From a virus, in IMG/VR virus record IMGVR_UViG_3300030419_004017, positions 1 to 49,015 of that record: 49,015 bases of DNA; one strand, given 5' to 3'. The position numbers were made by a program, and so were the translations under genes. Of the stretch, positions 13,627 through 21,337 are shown in pieces (within the stretch, counting starts at the first letter, position 1; the number at the start of each line of letters is the position of its first letter). The notes under the pieces are model-generated. The model made no database searches. It had not been told where the DNA came from and worked only from the letters and a program-made list of their open reading frames with translations.

Positions 13627-13797
13627 TTGAGTTGGTATCACATTAAGGCTAGGGACATGGATATTGATTCACCCAAAGGTATGGTTATTACATTTTGGTT
13701 ATGGGGAGATTCCGAGTCAGACATTAGAAAGATATTGGATAATAAAAACATTAAGGATGTTGAGTGGGTAGAGAAAAAGAAACCATCATTTGCGTAG
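13627..13797 (+). CDS. Small alpha/beta protein, 56 aa (TTG start)
   Basis: The frame opens with TTG directly after the previous TAG; ATG at 13657 is the alternative start. Strand-like KGMVITFWLWGDSESDIRKI and VEWVEKKK suggest a compact ferredoxin-like beta-alpha-beta fold. It overlaps the next gene by 34 bases if that gene uses its GTG. No family is recognised. Confidence 0.45.
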   Translation: MSWYHIKARDMDIDSPKGMVITFWLWGDSESDIRKILDNKNIKDVEWVEKKKPSFA

Positions 13798-14303
13798 AGT
13801 GTGATAATACTTTATCAAACCAAAGAGTTCATTTAGGTTATACAAAATGTTTAGAGTGTAGTGAGGAAGAGAAGTATTCTGCTCATCAAGTTTATCCGCA
13901 CAAGACTGGTGGTTATGTTCAACCCATAAAGAAATCACAATCAGATAATCTCAAACGATTGGATAGAAGAAGTACTGGTGGTGGTAAGATGGCCAAGGGT
14001 ATCATGAAGGATAACTCTTGGGATAGGTGGTTGAAACAATATGAGTTGAACAAGAACAAACCCAAACCTCGTAAGGTTGTTTGGAAAACACCGAAGGTCA
14101 ATTACATAAGGATGAGTGAGGCTGAAACTATGGTGAAAGACCATTACGATAATTGGGGATATCAGCCTACATTGGATTATTGTATGGATTTATATAAGGA
14201 TGACAAGATAACATTTGGTATGAAGAACACATTGACCAACATGATTACAAACCAACAGATGTTACCCAAGAGATTACGAAAGTGGGTTCAAAAGATAAAA
14301 TGA
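13764..14303 (+). CDS. Zinc-finger phage protein, 179 aa
   Basis: An N-terminal treble-clef-like zinc site is formed by CVEC and CLEC (ICVECDNTLSNQ and YTKCLECSEEEKYSAHQVYP). A basic middle follows, containing DNSWDRWLKQYELNKNKPKP, then a helical C-terminus. From memory, related proteins occur in marine T4-like phages. The GTG at 13764 is the only convenient start before the first cysteine and is not certain. It may bind nucleic acid. Confidence 0.65.
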   Translation: MGREKETIICVECDNTLSNQRVHLGYTKCLECSEEEKYSAHQVYPHKTGGYVQPIKKSQSDNLKRLDRRSTGGGKMAKGIMKDNSWDRWLKQYELNKNKPKPRKVVWKTPKVNYIRMSEAETMVKDHYDNWGYQPTLDYCMDLYKDDKITFGMKNTLTNMITNQQMLPKRLRKWVQKIK

Positions 14304-14611
14304 TTTACGATAAAGACCAAACAAGAAAATACAGAGTTGGACACATGACTATGGATATTACCTATAGTGATACCACCGATGAGTATTATAAGAAACTAAA
14401 AGTATTATCATCGGTTATGCATAATTGGTCTAAGATAAATAACAACCTACCCATAGATAGTATGTCAGCGAAAAGATTTAGAGAGGATGAGGATAAGGTT
14501 TATGAGATGAAAACCCTACTACAAATATCAACGGATAATTTTGATAAGGGTTCACGAGGTAAGAAACACAAAAGGTTAATGAACGAATTATATAGAAGAT
14601 ACAATGTATAA
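14300..14611 (+). CDS. Hypothetical protein, 103 aa
   Basis: ATG 14300 overlaps the previous TGA, which is why the earlier in-frame start is not used. The protein is Lys-rich and predominantly helical (YYKKLKVLSSVMHNWSKINN, then KKHKRLMNELYRRYNV), with no recognised motif. The basic ends suggest nucleic-acid contact. Confidence 0.6.
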   Translation: MIYDKDQTRKYRVGHMTMDITYSDTTDEYYKKLKVLSSVMHNWSKINNNLPIDSMSAKRFREDEDKVYEMKTLLQISTDNFDKGSRGKKHKRLMNELYRRYNV

Positions 14612-14626
14612 AGGATTATAATAAGT

Positions 14627-14845
14627 ATGAAAAAAATAAGACACAGTAAACTACCGATAACATTGGAGTGTGATGACCTATTGGATTACGATATGTTATA
14701 CACCATACAATTGAACCTTATGTATGATGAACAAGATAGTAGAAATAAAAATCAAGGTTGTTGGAGTACTTGGATTGATGAGTATGGTAATTGGTTCAAT
14801 CCATACAAACCAAACCCTAACCAAATGGAGTTATTCGATGAGTGA
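14627..14845 (+). CDS. Hypothetical protein with C-terminal clamp-binding-like motif, 72 aa
   Basis: The body has no recognised fold. The last residues, NQMELFDE, resemble the QxxLF peptide that tethers proteins to bacterial or phage sliding clamps. That is a short motif and could be chance. Trp/Tyr-rich sequence (GCWSTWIDEYGNWFNPY) precedes it. It overlaps the MazG-like gene. Confidence 0.55.
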   Translation: MKKIRHSKLPITLECDDLLDYDMLYTIQLNLMYDEQDSRNKNQGCWSTWIDEYGNWFNPYKPNPNQMELFDE

Positions 14846-15104
14846 ATTTAAAAGTAAAAGACAAGAACTGATGACCATTACTATGGAAGAGTGTGGAGAA
14901 CTGATACAGGCTTGTAGTAAAGCTATAAGGTGTGGTACATACGAAAAAAACGATGATTTGATTGAAGAATTATGTGATGTCAAATGTATGATAGATTTAA
15001 TGATTGAGAATAAAATAATTACAACTATGGAATTGACCAATGGTTCTAATTTAAAAAAATTAAAATTAATGAAATATTCAAATTTATTTGGAGTGACAAA
15101 ATGA
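14838..15104 (+). CDS. MazG-like NTP pyrophosphohydrolase, 88 aa
   Basis: I start at ATG 14838, inside the previous gene end, because the domain begins there. The sequence has the all-alpha NTP-PPase motifs: TMEECGELIQACSKAIR (ExxE) and ELCDVKCMIDLMI (ExxD). These bind magnesium. MazG-type enzymes hydrolyse (d)NTPs or alarmones. Phage MazG has been proposed to alter host nucleotide signalling, but the substrate here is unknown. Length suits a single minimal domain. Confidence 0.8.
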   Translation: MSEFKSKRQELMTITMEECGELIQACSKAIRCGTYEKNDDLIEELCDVKCMIDLMIENKIITTMELTNGSNLKKLKLMKYSNLFGVTK

Positions 15105-15241
15105 AAGCAGACTTAATTAAAATAATAAGTGAACTCTATTCCATATTGGATGATATGCAGGATAGTGATTCAAATAGTCGAGTACAACTCGAATCCACGA
15201 TTGATGAATTGGAAAGAATGGTATTGAATTTAGATGAATAA
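15101..15241 (+). CDS. Small helical protein, 46 aa
   Basis: Coupled by ATGA to the MazG stop. It is acidic, with two short helices (DLIKIISELYSILDDMQD and VQLESTIDELERMVLNLDE) in coiled-coil style. Its stop overlaps the next gene start. Function unknown. Confidence 0.5.
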   Translation: MKADLIKIISELYSILDDMQDSDSNSRVQLESTIDELERMVLNLDE

Positions 15242-15704
15242 TTTTTCAAAAAGTGAAGAACGAGTATACGACATAGTTGTTGAGAGAATAGAAATTCTTA
15301 GGGACTTGATAACCGATACTCAGCCAGAAGTTATGGGTTATGACCTAAATGACAACTATTTATTTCAACAAGACCAAGTAGATGTTGAGTCGATGATGAG
15401 ACAACTGGCCGAGAGAGACATTCATGATATGTCAGAATTGATGAAAGATGCTAATCGTATCTACAACTTTAGAAAAAGAGTCAAAAACGGTGAGGTTGAT
15501 ATAAAGGACATCGAGGCTGGATACTTGGACGAAGTATTGAAAGAGTTGATTATGAAAGGTCAGAAGATTAACGCTATTAAACACTATCGGAAAAAGATGT
15601 GTGTAACGGATAAGAACGGTGAAGTTAAAGGGCCCTCATTAAAAGAGTCAAAAGAATATGTTGATAATTTACAAGAAAAATTTAAATTAAGAAGTAGATA
15701 TTAA
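15234..15704 (+). CDS. Protein with ribosomal L7/L12-like C-terminal motif, 156 aa
   Basis: The N-terminal 100 residues are helical and acidic with no recognised motif. The C-terminal part (KGQKINAIKHYRKKM, then SLKESKEYVDNL) follows the pattern of the L7/L12 C-terminal domain (GkKieAIKlyRe...LKEAKeaVd). In the ribosome that domain recruits translation factors. A phage protein with this motif might bind translation GTPases or be a generic L12-like fold; this is inference from a short motif. Confidence 0.6.
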   Translation: MNNFSKSEERVYDIVVERIEILRDLITDTQPEVMGYDLNDNYLFQQDQVDVESMMRQLAERDIHDMSELMKDANRIYNFRKRVKNGEVDIKDIEAGYLDEVLKELIMKGQKINAIKHYRKKMCVTDKNGEVKGPSLKESKEYVDNLQEKFKLRSRY

Positions 15705-15706
15705 TT

Positions 15707-15979
15707 ATGAAAATAACATTAGCACAAAGACATTTATTTAACGATTCAAAACCAATGATACAATTAGGTGTTGGGGAAGATTGGGGAAGCTCTGATGAAT
15801 GGGTACAATGGGACAATTGTGATTTGAGTGAATGTCCACCATATAGGTTAAAGGGAACTATGAACGCACATGGTAAGTTTCCAACATACAAGTATGAAGA
15901 ACTACCAGAAACATTTACCGATACGAATGGTGATAAACATAAGGTAGAACATATTATAGCATACAAGAGTAGCAGATGA
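15707..15979 (+). CDS. Hypothetical protein, 90 aa
   Basis: It begins two bases after the previous stop. It is soluble, with Trp-rich acidic centre (EDWGSSDEWVQWDNCDLSEC) and a C-terminal beta-like stretch. The stop overlaps the next ATG. No family is recognised. Confidence 0.6.
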   Translation: MKITLAQRHLFNDSKPMIQLGVGEDWGSSDEWVQWDNCDLSECPPYRLKGTMNAHGKFPTYKYEELPETFTDTNGDKHKVEHIIAYKSSR

Positions 15980-16263
15980 AGAAAAAATTTTTTGAAGATG
16001 ATTTATTGTATGTGGTTGATGGTGAATTAATGAATCAATTAGTTAGGTTATTATCGGCCTTAGAATTGATTGATGAGGGGGCAGAGAAACAAAAGGTACT
16101 TGGTTATTTTATTAAAAGTATCATACAAGTTTCTAATCATCCTACAGGTGAAGTAAAGGGTGAGTTAGATTATATTGAATTTGAAAATTGGTTGTGGAGA
16201 AATGGAATCAGATTACCAAATGAAGAAGACCCCAATAACCCATACCCCAAAGAGGATATGTAA
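15976..16263 (+). CDS. Hypothetical helical protein, 95 aa
   Basis: Overlaps both neighbours by ATGA/TAATG junctions. It is acidic and helical (LMNQLVRLLSALELIDEGAE) with a C-terminal polar, Pro-rich tail. No recognised domain. Confidence 0.6.
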   Translation: MKKKFFEDDLLYVVDGELMNQLVRLLSALELIDEGAEKQKVLGYFIKSIIQVSNHPTGEVKGELDYIEFENWLWRNGIRLPNEEDPNNPYPKEDM

Positions 16264-16826
16264 TGAGAGTAGCAAAGAAATGGAATAACAATAGTCTTTT
16301 GACATTGAATTTTGATTACAATAATATAACATTGGATGAACCAAATAATGAATATCATATCGATGGTATAGATAATGATAAGTTAATACAAGAGGTATTG
16401 GAGAATCAAGATACAAAACTTGATGCTGACCCCACACAGTCTCACTTTGAAGACTCTGCAGTATTGGATACAGAGACTTCGGCACACCTATTGTATGAAG
16501 TGGATTGTATTATTAAAAAGAATGTTGACCCTTTTTTAAAACAAGATGGTCATTGGGCACATATAATACATCCACACCAATCCACTATGTATCATAATCA
16601 TATGAAAAGTGGACTTGGTGTATCTTGGGTTTATTGGTTGAAATATCCTGAATATTCAGGTAAGTTAATTTTTGATTTTCATATTTTAGACTTTAGAGTT
16701 AGTTTAGGTTTTGAACCAAAGGTTGGTACTTTACTTTTATTTCCAACTTGGATTCCACACTATACAACGAGAAATGTTAGTAACGATACAAGGATATCTA
16801 TAAGTGGAAATCACATTCAAATTTAA
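16263..16826 (+). CDS. 2OG-Fe(II) oxygenase family protein, 187 aa
   Basis: The C-terminal half matches the putative 2OG-Fe(II) oxygenase family common in marine phages. It has a proximal metal motif HNH in MYHNHMKSGLGVSWVYWL, a distal His in FPTWIPHYT, and a 2-oxoglutarate-binding Arg in DTRISISGNH. The N-terminal third is divergent. Substrate is unknown. It is not closely related to the oxygenase at 485. The gene ends just before the tRNA cluster. Confidence 0.8.
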   Translation: MRVAKKWNNNSLLTLNFDYNNITLDEPNNEYHIDGIDNDKLIQEVLENQDTKLDADPTQSHFEDSAVLDTETSAHLLYEVDCIIKKNVDPFLKQDGHWAHIIHPHQSTMYHNHMKSGLGVSWVYWLKYPEYSGKLIFDFHILDFRVSLGFEPKVGTLLLFPTWIPHYTTRNVSNDTRISISGNHIQI

Positions 16827-16830
16827 CAAT

Positions 16831-16903
16831 GGGGCTGTAGTTCAGTTGGGAGAACGCCTCCCTTGCACGGAGGAGGTCGCAGGTTCGAATCCTGTCAGCT
16901 CCA
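16831..16903 (+). tRNA. tRNA-Ala (anticodon TGC)
   Basis: A complete cloverleaf: acceptor GGGGCTG pairs with CAGCTCC (one G-T pair), D-arm GTTC/GAAC, anticodon stem CCTCC/GGAGG with loop CTTGCAC, and T-arm GCAGG-TTCGAAT-CCTGT. Discriminator A at 16903. CCA is not encoded. Confidence 0.97.
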
Positions 16904-16906
16904 CTA

Positions 16907-16989
16907 TACAGTAGGCATGGTCGTGACGAAAGAGTCCTATAAAATCCTTAAATCTTTAGATGTCTATGGATACTAAAGAGTCTACTGTA
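16907..16989 (+). ncRNA. Structured 83-nt element between two tRNA genes
   Basis: TACAGTAG at 16907-16914 pairs perfectly with CTACTGTA at 16982-16989, enclosing the spacer between tRNA-Ala and tRNA-Cys. Inside are GAC/GTC (GACGAAAGAGTC near 16924-16935) and CTTTAG/CTAAAG hairpins. The overall size and an 8-bp closing stem recall a tRNA, but there is no T-loop or recognisable anticodon arm. It may be a processed small RNA or a relic tRNA. Family unknown. Confidence 0.5.
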
Positions 16990-16995
16990 ATGTAT

Positions 16996-17066
16996 GTCGT
17001 GGTGTCCGAATGGTTAGGTCGCGGATTGCAAATCCGTTCATGTGAGTTCAAATCTCACCCACGACT
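16996..17066 (+). tRNA. tRNA-Cys (anticodon GCA)
   Basis: Acceptor GTCGTGG pairs with CCACGAC. The D-loop GAATGGTTAGGT, anticodon stem GCGGA/TCCGT with loop TTGCAAA, and T-arm TGAGT-TCAAATC-TCACC are all present. The discriminator is U, as expected for cysteine. CCA is not encoded. Confidence 0.95.
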
Positions 17067-17078
17067 CAAGGAGAATAG

Positions 17079-17552
17079 ATGCCGTTAAGTGGTTGGTCAA
17101 GAAGACACAAACTCACTCATGGTAAGAAGAAAGAAGAGTGGGATGGTAATTTTAGACAACCACCCAAGCCCGATTCATATTGGACTAAGAAGAAAGGTGA
17201 GTGTCGATGGTGTGGAAAGAAAATCACCAAGACACCAACCGAAAGACGAGGTAAGGAAATCAATATGAGGAAATCATGGCATGAAGATTGTGCTACCAAG
17301 TACATGATTATCTACCACTCAGGTGAGGCAAGACGCCATGTTTGGTTACGAGATAGAGGTAAGTGTAATGGTTGTGGAAAACAATGTACGAGAAGAGGTT
17401 GGGACTTAGACCACATCAAACCTTTGTTAGAACAAAAGGGTGTGAAGAAAAGTAAGTTGGATTGGAGTTACTATAGTTTGGATAATATGCAAACCTTATG
17501 TAAACCATGTCATAGAGAAAAAACAAACAAAGATATAAAGAAGAGGAAGTGA
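17079..17552 (+). CDS. HNH endonuclease, 157 aa
   Basis: Zinc pairs CRWCGK and CNGCGKQC surround a canonical HNH core: WDLDHIKPL (with the catalytic His), DNMQTLCKPCHREK. The N-terminus is basic. HNH enzymes of this type nick or cut DNA and in phages serve as homing nucleases, packaging helpers or host-DNA degraders. Its location right after the tRNA genes is a common site for mobile nucleases. Confidence 0.88.
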   Translation: MPLSGWSRRHKLTHGKKKEEWDGNFRQPPKPDSYWTKKKGECRWCGKKITKTPTERRGKEINMRKSWHEDCATKYMIIYHSGEARRHVWLRDRGKCNGCGKQCTRRGWDLDHIKPLLEQKGVKKSKLDWSYYSLDNMQTLCKPCHREKTNKDIKKRK

Positions 17553-18022
17553 TGGATTTTATTAGATTATATGTTAAACCAAATGGAACTAAATTCTACG
17601 AGAGTAAGATAAACCTTGATGGTGATGCTGGTGTGGATTTATTCTTTCCAAATATGGTGAGGATTCCTAAAGGTGAAACCATGTTGGTTGATTTTGAAAT
17701 ACAATGTAAGATGGTTCGAATTTTTGAGTTAGATGATGGGTCACTATTTGAAGAACCATCAAGTTTTATGTTGGTTCCACGAAGTAGTATATTTAGAACA
17801 CCATTGAGACAGGCAAACAATATTGGTATTATCGATAGTGGTTATCGTGGTCACATTATGGTACCTGTTGATAATCATTCCAATGAGGATTATATTATCA
17901 AGAATGGAGAACGATTATTTCAATTAGTCCATCCATCATTAAAACCAATTAGTATAGAAATAGTAGAAGATTTGGATGAAACAAAAAGAGGTAGTGGTGG
18001 GTTTGGTTCGACTGGTAAGTGA
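17552..18022 (+). CDS. dut: dUTP diphosphatase
   Basis: The 156-residue trimeric-type dUTPase has all five motifs: DAGVDLFFP (26-33), PRSSI (76-80), IGIIDSGYRGHI (91-102), GERLFQLV (119-126) and the C-terminal RGSGGFGST arm (146-154). It converts dUTP to dUMP, preventing uracil incorporation and feeding dTMP synthesis. An insertion around 60-72 (acidic loop) lengthens it slightly. ATG 17552 overlaps the HNH stop and has GAGGAAG upstream. Confidence 0.95.
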   Translation: MDFIRLYVKPNGTKFYESKINLDGDAGVDLFFPNMVRIPKGETMLVDFEIQCKMVRIFELDDGSLFEEPSSFMLVPRSSIFRTPLRQANNIGIIDSGYRGHIMVPVDNHSNEDYIIKNGERLFQLVHPSLKPISIEIVEDLDETKRGSGGFGSTGK

Positions 18023-18135
18023 CAAGATAGATTTACTGCGTAAGTATATATTTATGTTTATGTACAAACGACATTTAAAACGGCGTATAGAGAAGAATAA
18101 CTTTGGACGGCGTGAAGAATGGTAGGAGAAACTTT

Positions 18136-18435
18136 ATGTCAGAAGATTGGGAACAAGATATACTTGAATGGGTAGGTGACAAAAAAGTAAAGAAATTACA
18201 AAGTAGTAACTTAATAAAATTTATCATTAGTATCTTTACTGCCATAGGTGGGTTCGGTGGTGGTTGGTATAAGATGGAACAGAGAGTTTCTGCATTAGAG
18301 TCTCAGATGGCAGAAGAACAGAAGATTAAATTAATCGAAATGGAGATAGCCACATTGAGAAGAGACCAAGAACTTGAAGAGCTAAGATTTAAGTGGAAGT
18401 TAGATTCATTGAGAAAAGGAGATGGTAGTAATTAA
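18136..18435 (+). CDS. Membrane-anchored coiled-coil protein, 99 aa
   Basis: TAGGAGAAACTTT marks ATG 18136 as the start. Residues 27-45 form one membrane segment (LIKFIISIFTAIGGFGGGW). It is followed by about 50 residues of charged coiled coil (RVSALESQMAEEQKIKLIEM). This resembles spanin or phage membrane-scaffold proteins, but there is no lipobox. Function unknown. Confidence 0.65.
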   Translation: MSEDWEQDILEWVGDKKVKKLQSSNLIKFIISIFTAIGGFGGGWYKMEQRVSALESQMAEEQKIKLIEMEIATLRRDQELEELRFKWKLDSLRKGDGSN

Positions 18436-18447
18436 CGGAGAAGTTAT

Positions 18448-18885
18448 ATGGGAGCTAAAAAAGGACAAAGTTGGAATGAATATTTTGAGGAGTGTTTCGA
18501 ACAAATATTAGACAAGTTAGACCACATGAAATTTAATGGTGAGGTAACATTTAGTCCACCACATCATATTAGTGGAACCAATGTTCATGTTTCAGCTAGA
18601 CTAACAAGGAAAGGTGAAGACTTTAAGTTACCACCACCTAAACCAGAGGAACCTAAAGAACTAAGAAAATTAACCGAAACAGATTGGTTGAATATTATGC
18701 AGTATTATCAAATGTTATTCGATGGATTCAAAGGTGCAGATTGGAGTCAACAAGAAGTTAGACAGCAAGTAGCTAGTGTTATGATTAAAAAAACAAGGGG
18801 GTTTTTTGAAGAAAACTATCCTGATTTAATAGAGAAAAAGGAAAGACCTATTTTTGATAAAGAAGATTTCCAAAATAATACTTGA
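18448..18885 (+). CDS. Hypothetical protein, 145 aa
   Basis: ACGGAGAAG precedes the ATG. It has an aromatic N-terminal helix, a Pro-rich linker (KLPPPKPEEPKEL) and a helical C-terminal half (DWLNIMQYYQMLFDGFKGAD). It is probably a soluble two-domain protein. The promoter for uvdE lies at its 3' end. No family is recognised. Confidence 0.6.
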   Translation: MGAKKGQSWNEYFEECFEQILDKLDHMKFNGEVTFSPPHHISGTNVHVSARLTRKGEDFKLPPPKPEEPKELRKLTETDWLNIMQYYQMLFDGFKGADWSQQEVRQQVASVMIKKTRGFFEENYPDLIEKKERPIFDKEDFQNNT

Positions 18886-18911
18886 CTTATATACGCTTTT
18901 ATTCGTAAGAT
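18882..18911 (+). promoter_or_regulatory. Sigma70-like promoter for the UvdE unit
   Basis: TTGACT at 18882-18887 overlaps the previous gene's stop; 18-bp spacer, TAAGAT at 18906-18911. The start codon is 28 bases further on, behind AAGAGGTTATAA. Confidence 0.7.
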
Positions 18912-18939
18912 CAAGATAATAAAATATAAGAGGTTATAA

Positions 18940-19920
18940 ATGAGATATGGTTATGCTTGTATTAGTATGAAATTATCGTACCCACAAAAATATGGTGGTA
19001 AGGAAAAAGGTATCAAACCAATTACAACTGGTAGGACAATGATTCGTAGAACATTCGACACTAAAGGTGTGGATTATGCTAGTGAATTGACTTTACAAAA
19101 TGTTAAGGATTTGAACCAAATAGTACAATGGAATGTATTGAATGGTTATGAATTTTACCGAATGAGTAGTGGATTGGCACCGTGGAAGACAGAGTATGAG
19201 TGGGAAGATTTGAAAGACTTAGATGAAATTAAAGCTTACTTTCGTTCCGTTGGTTGGGTAGCTGATACACACAATATAAGGTTGACTTCACATCCTGGCC
19301 CTTTCAATGTATTGGTATCACCTAAAGAAGATGTGGTTGAGAATTGTATTAAAGACTTGACTATACATGGTGATGAGTTTGATATGATAGGACTATCTCG
19401 AACACCATACAACAAGATTAATATTCACTTGGGTGGAGCTTACGGAGACAAGGAAGCTTCCATGAAACGCTTTGTTAAAAATTTCCCAAGATTACCTGAA
19501 AGTGTTAGTAGTAGATTGACACTTGAGAATGACGACAAGGCATCAATGTATTCAGTAAAGGATTTGTATTATGGAATTTACAAACAATGTGGTGTTCCTA
19601 TTGTTTTTGATTATCATCACCACCGATTTTGCGATGGTGGATTATCAGAGAAGGAAGCTCTCGAAATGGCTATCTCAACATGGCCCAAAGGTATTACACC
19701 AGTTGTCCACTATAGCGAAAGTCGGAGTAAGGAACGACTTGACGAATCAATTAGACCCCAAGCACATTCTGATTATGTTTACGACTATATTGATAATTAT
19801 GGTAATGATATTGATGTTATGATTGAAGCTAAACATAAGGAGTTAGCCGTTGACAAATACAAGTCAATTCATTTAGTAGACCATTATAATGATATACCAT
19901 CACCGAGGGCATACATTTGA
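18940..19920 (+). CDS. uvdE: UV damage endonuclease (UvdE/UVDE)
   Basis: The 326-residue TIM-barrel nuclease has family motifs in order: RLTSHPGPF, NIHLGGAYGDK, LTLENDD, PIVFDYHHHRF, VVHYSES, AHSDYVYDY and DVMIEAKHKELA. These supply the His/Asp/Glu metal ligands. UVDE nicks DNA 5' of UV photoproducts and abasic sites, starting alternative excision repair. In a surface-ocean phage this would repair sunlight damage independently of host UvrABC. The full length and intact motifs suggest an active enzyme. Confidence 0.92.
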   Translation: MRYGYACISMKLSYPQKYGGKEKGIKPITTGRTMIRRTFDTKGVDYASELTLQNVKDLNQIVQWNVLNGYEFYRMSSGLAPWKTEYEWEDLKDLDEIKAYFRSVGWVADTHNIRLTSHPGPFNVLVSPKEDVVENCIKDLTIHGDEFDMIGLSRTPYNKINIHLGGAYGDKEASMKRFVKNFPRLPESVSSRLTLENDDKASMYSVKDLYYGIYKQCGVPIVFDYHHHRFCDGGLSEKEALEMAISTWPKGITPVVHYSESRSKERLDESIRPQAHSDYVYDYIDNYGNDIDVMIEAKHKELAVDKYKSIHLVDHYNDIPSPRAYI

Positions 19921-20306
19921 AGAAGATAGACCATATAGCTTTACAAGTAGATAATATAGAAGAATCCGTAAAGTGGTATCGAGAAAATTACGGATGTTCT
20001 GTTATCTATTCAGATGATTCTTGGGCCATGTTACAATTTGATAATATTAAAGTTGCACTTGTGGTTGAAGATGAACACCCATACCACATAGCATTCGAAA
20101 TAGATGGAATACAAGGTAATGGAAAGAATTGGAAATATCATCGTGACAATACAATTAGCAGATACATCGATGACCCAAGTGGTAATAAGGTGGAATTGAT
20201 ATGGTATCCAAAGTGGGATGGAACTATTCATGATATACATGGAAAGGAATATGACCCAAAAAAGGCAACAAATAATGAACAGCACGATTTTGTTGAAGAT
20301 AATTAA
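19917..20306 (+). CDS. VOC-superfamily (glyoxalase/dioxygenase-like) protein, 129 aa
   Basis: It starts at TTG 19917, overlapping the uvdE stop. It has the paired beta-alpha-beta-beta-beta modules of the vicinal oxygen chelate fold: DHIALQVDNIEESVKWYREN at the N-terminus, YHIAFEIDG starting the second module, and YIDDPSGNKVELIWYP ending it. His6, His77 or nearby, and Glu in VELIW would bind metal. Substrate cannot be told. Confidence 0.8.
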   Translation: MKKIDHIALQVDNIEESVKWYRENYGCSVIYSDDSWAMLQFDNIKVALVVEDEHPYHIAFEIDGIQGNGKNWKYHRDNTISRYIDDPSGNKVELIWYPKWDGTIHDIHGKEYDPKKATNNEQHDFVEDN

Positions 20307-20322
20307 TACATAGGAAAGGTAT

Positions 20323-20550
20323 ATGAAGGAAATTAAAAAGAATAGTCAAGAGATTATTAGAGTAGAAAGTAAAGAATACAAAGGAAATAAATTCCTTGAT
20401 TGTAGGGTTTACTTTTTGGATAAGGTAACACAAGAATACAGACCAACTAAAAAAGGTATTTCTTTTAATCATGGTGTAGCTAAAGAAGTAATTGAGGCAC
20501 TACTAGCAGAAATGGAACAAGATAGTTGGGATAATTTCGAAACGAATTAG
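20323..20550 (+). CDS. PC4-like ssDNA-binding protein, 75 aa
   Basis: Residues 10-60 follow the PC4/p15 transcriptional coactivator fold: EIIRVESKEYKGNKFLDCRV, then YRPTKKGISFNHGVAKEVIEAL. The PTKKGISF stretch is the family signature. Bacterial and phage homologues bind single-stranded DNA and can act in transcription or replication. Length fits one domain. AGGAAAGGTAT is the ribosome site. Confidence 0.72.
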   Translation: MKEIKKNSQEIIRVESKEYKGNKFLDCRVYFLDKVTQEYRPTKKGISFNHGVAKEVIEALLAEMEQDSWDNFETN

Positions 20551-20558
20551 GATTTGAT

Positions 20559-20747
20559 ATGAGTAGTCAAAGGGGCACATATTACGAGATAGAACAATTA
20601 AGAAAACGAGTCGAAGAGTTAGAAAATACTTTGAAGAAGTTTTTAGATAATTGGGGACCAGATGTTCAGAAAAGAAGAGATGAAAGAGATGCTAAGTGGG
20701 ACGAGATGGTCAGAGTTTTAACAGTTCAGCAAAGGAAGAGTAAATGA
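20559..20747 (+). CDS. Coiled-coil protein, 62 aa
   Basis: A highly charged helix with heptads (YEIEQLRKRVEELENTLKKF) followed by a basic-acidic helical tail. Soluble. The stop overlaps the nucleotidase start (ATGA). Function unknown. Confidence 0.6.
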   Translation: MSSQRGTYYEIEQLRKRVEELENTLKKFLDNWGPDVQKRRDERDAKWDEMVRVLTVQQRKSK

Positions 20748-21337
20748 AATACAAAATAGGTGTAGATGTAGATGGTGTAATTAGGAATTTTTCATATGAC
20801 CTATACTCTACAATAAAGAAACATTATCCTAAGTATATAAAACCAGGTTCGGAGAATGTGTATTCTGTTGAGGAAGTAATGAAAGAAATGACAGATTGGG
20901 ATTTGGAAAATAGTTTTGATGCATCAAGGGAAGAAATTAAAAGAATTTATCGAGAAGAACATGCTGATACAATCTTAAGTAATGGAACACCATTTGAAGA
21001 TGAAATCAAAACATTAAAAGAAGAGATAGCCAGAGATGAACATACATTTGTTTGTATTACCTCTCAACATCCAATATGTTCACATCACACATTAACTTGG
21101 TTGGGTAAACAAGGTTTGAATTTCCAAACAGTTTATTTCAGAAAGGGTATGACAAAATGGATGGTGGAGTGTGATTACTTAATAGATGATTCACCAAACA
21201 ATTGGAAACATTGGAAGAATGGAAGGGGTGGTGATAAAAACTTTTTACTCATGAATCAAAAATGGAATGAAAAAGTTAAGTCATCCAGCAGAGTACATAG
21301 TATAAAGGAAGCTATAGAATTAATAAATGCACAATAA
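20744..21337 (+). CDS. HAD-family nucleotidase-like phosphatase
   Basis: The 197 residues have HAD motif I as DVDGVI (catalytic Asp pair, residues 8-13), motif II Thr/Ser in FVCITSQHP, a Lys in MTKWMVECD, and motif IV YLIDDSPNNW. This layout fits the 5'(3')-deoxyribonucleotidase (NT5C) branch, which dephosphorylates dNMPs. In this phage it could tune nucleotide pools with dUTPase and MazG. ATG overlaps the previous TGA. Confidence 0.82.
   Translation: MKYKIGVDVDGVIRNFSYDLYSTIKKHYPKYIKPGSENVYSVEEVMKEMTDWDLENSFDASREEIKRIYREEHADTILSNGTPFEDEIKTLKEEIARDEHTFVCITSQHPICSHHTLTWLGKQGLNFQTVYFRKGMTKWMVECDYLIDDSPNNWKHWKNGRGGDKNFLLMNQKWNEKVKSSSRVHSIKEAIELINAQ

Noticed and set aside
16907-16989. A tRNA-Sec gene to serve the SelW candidate
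   Set aside because: The 8-bp end stem fits, but no UCA anticodon, T-loop or long extra arm can be drawn. The phage must use host tRNA-Sec if the protein is made.
18054-18125. A 23-codon Arg-rich frame starting at ATG 18054 before the 18136 gene
   Set aside because: No ribosome site precedes it and nothing else supports it. It may be chance in a leader region.
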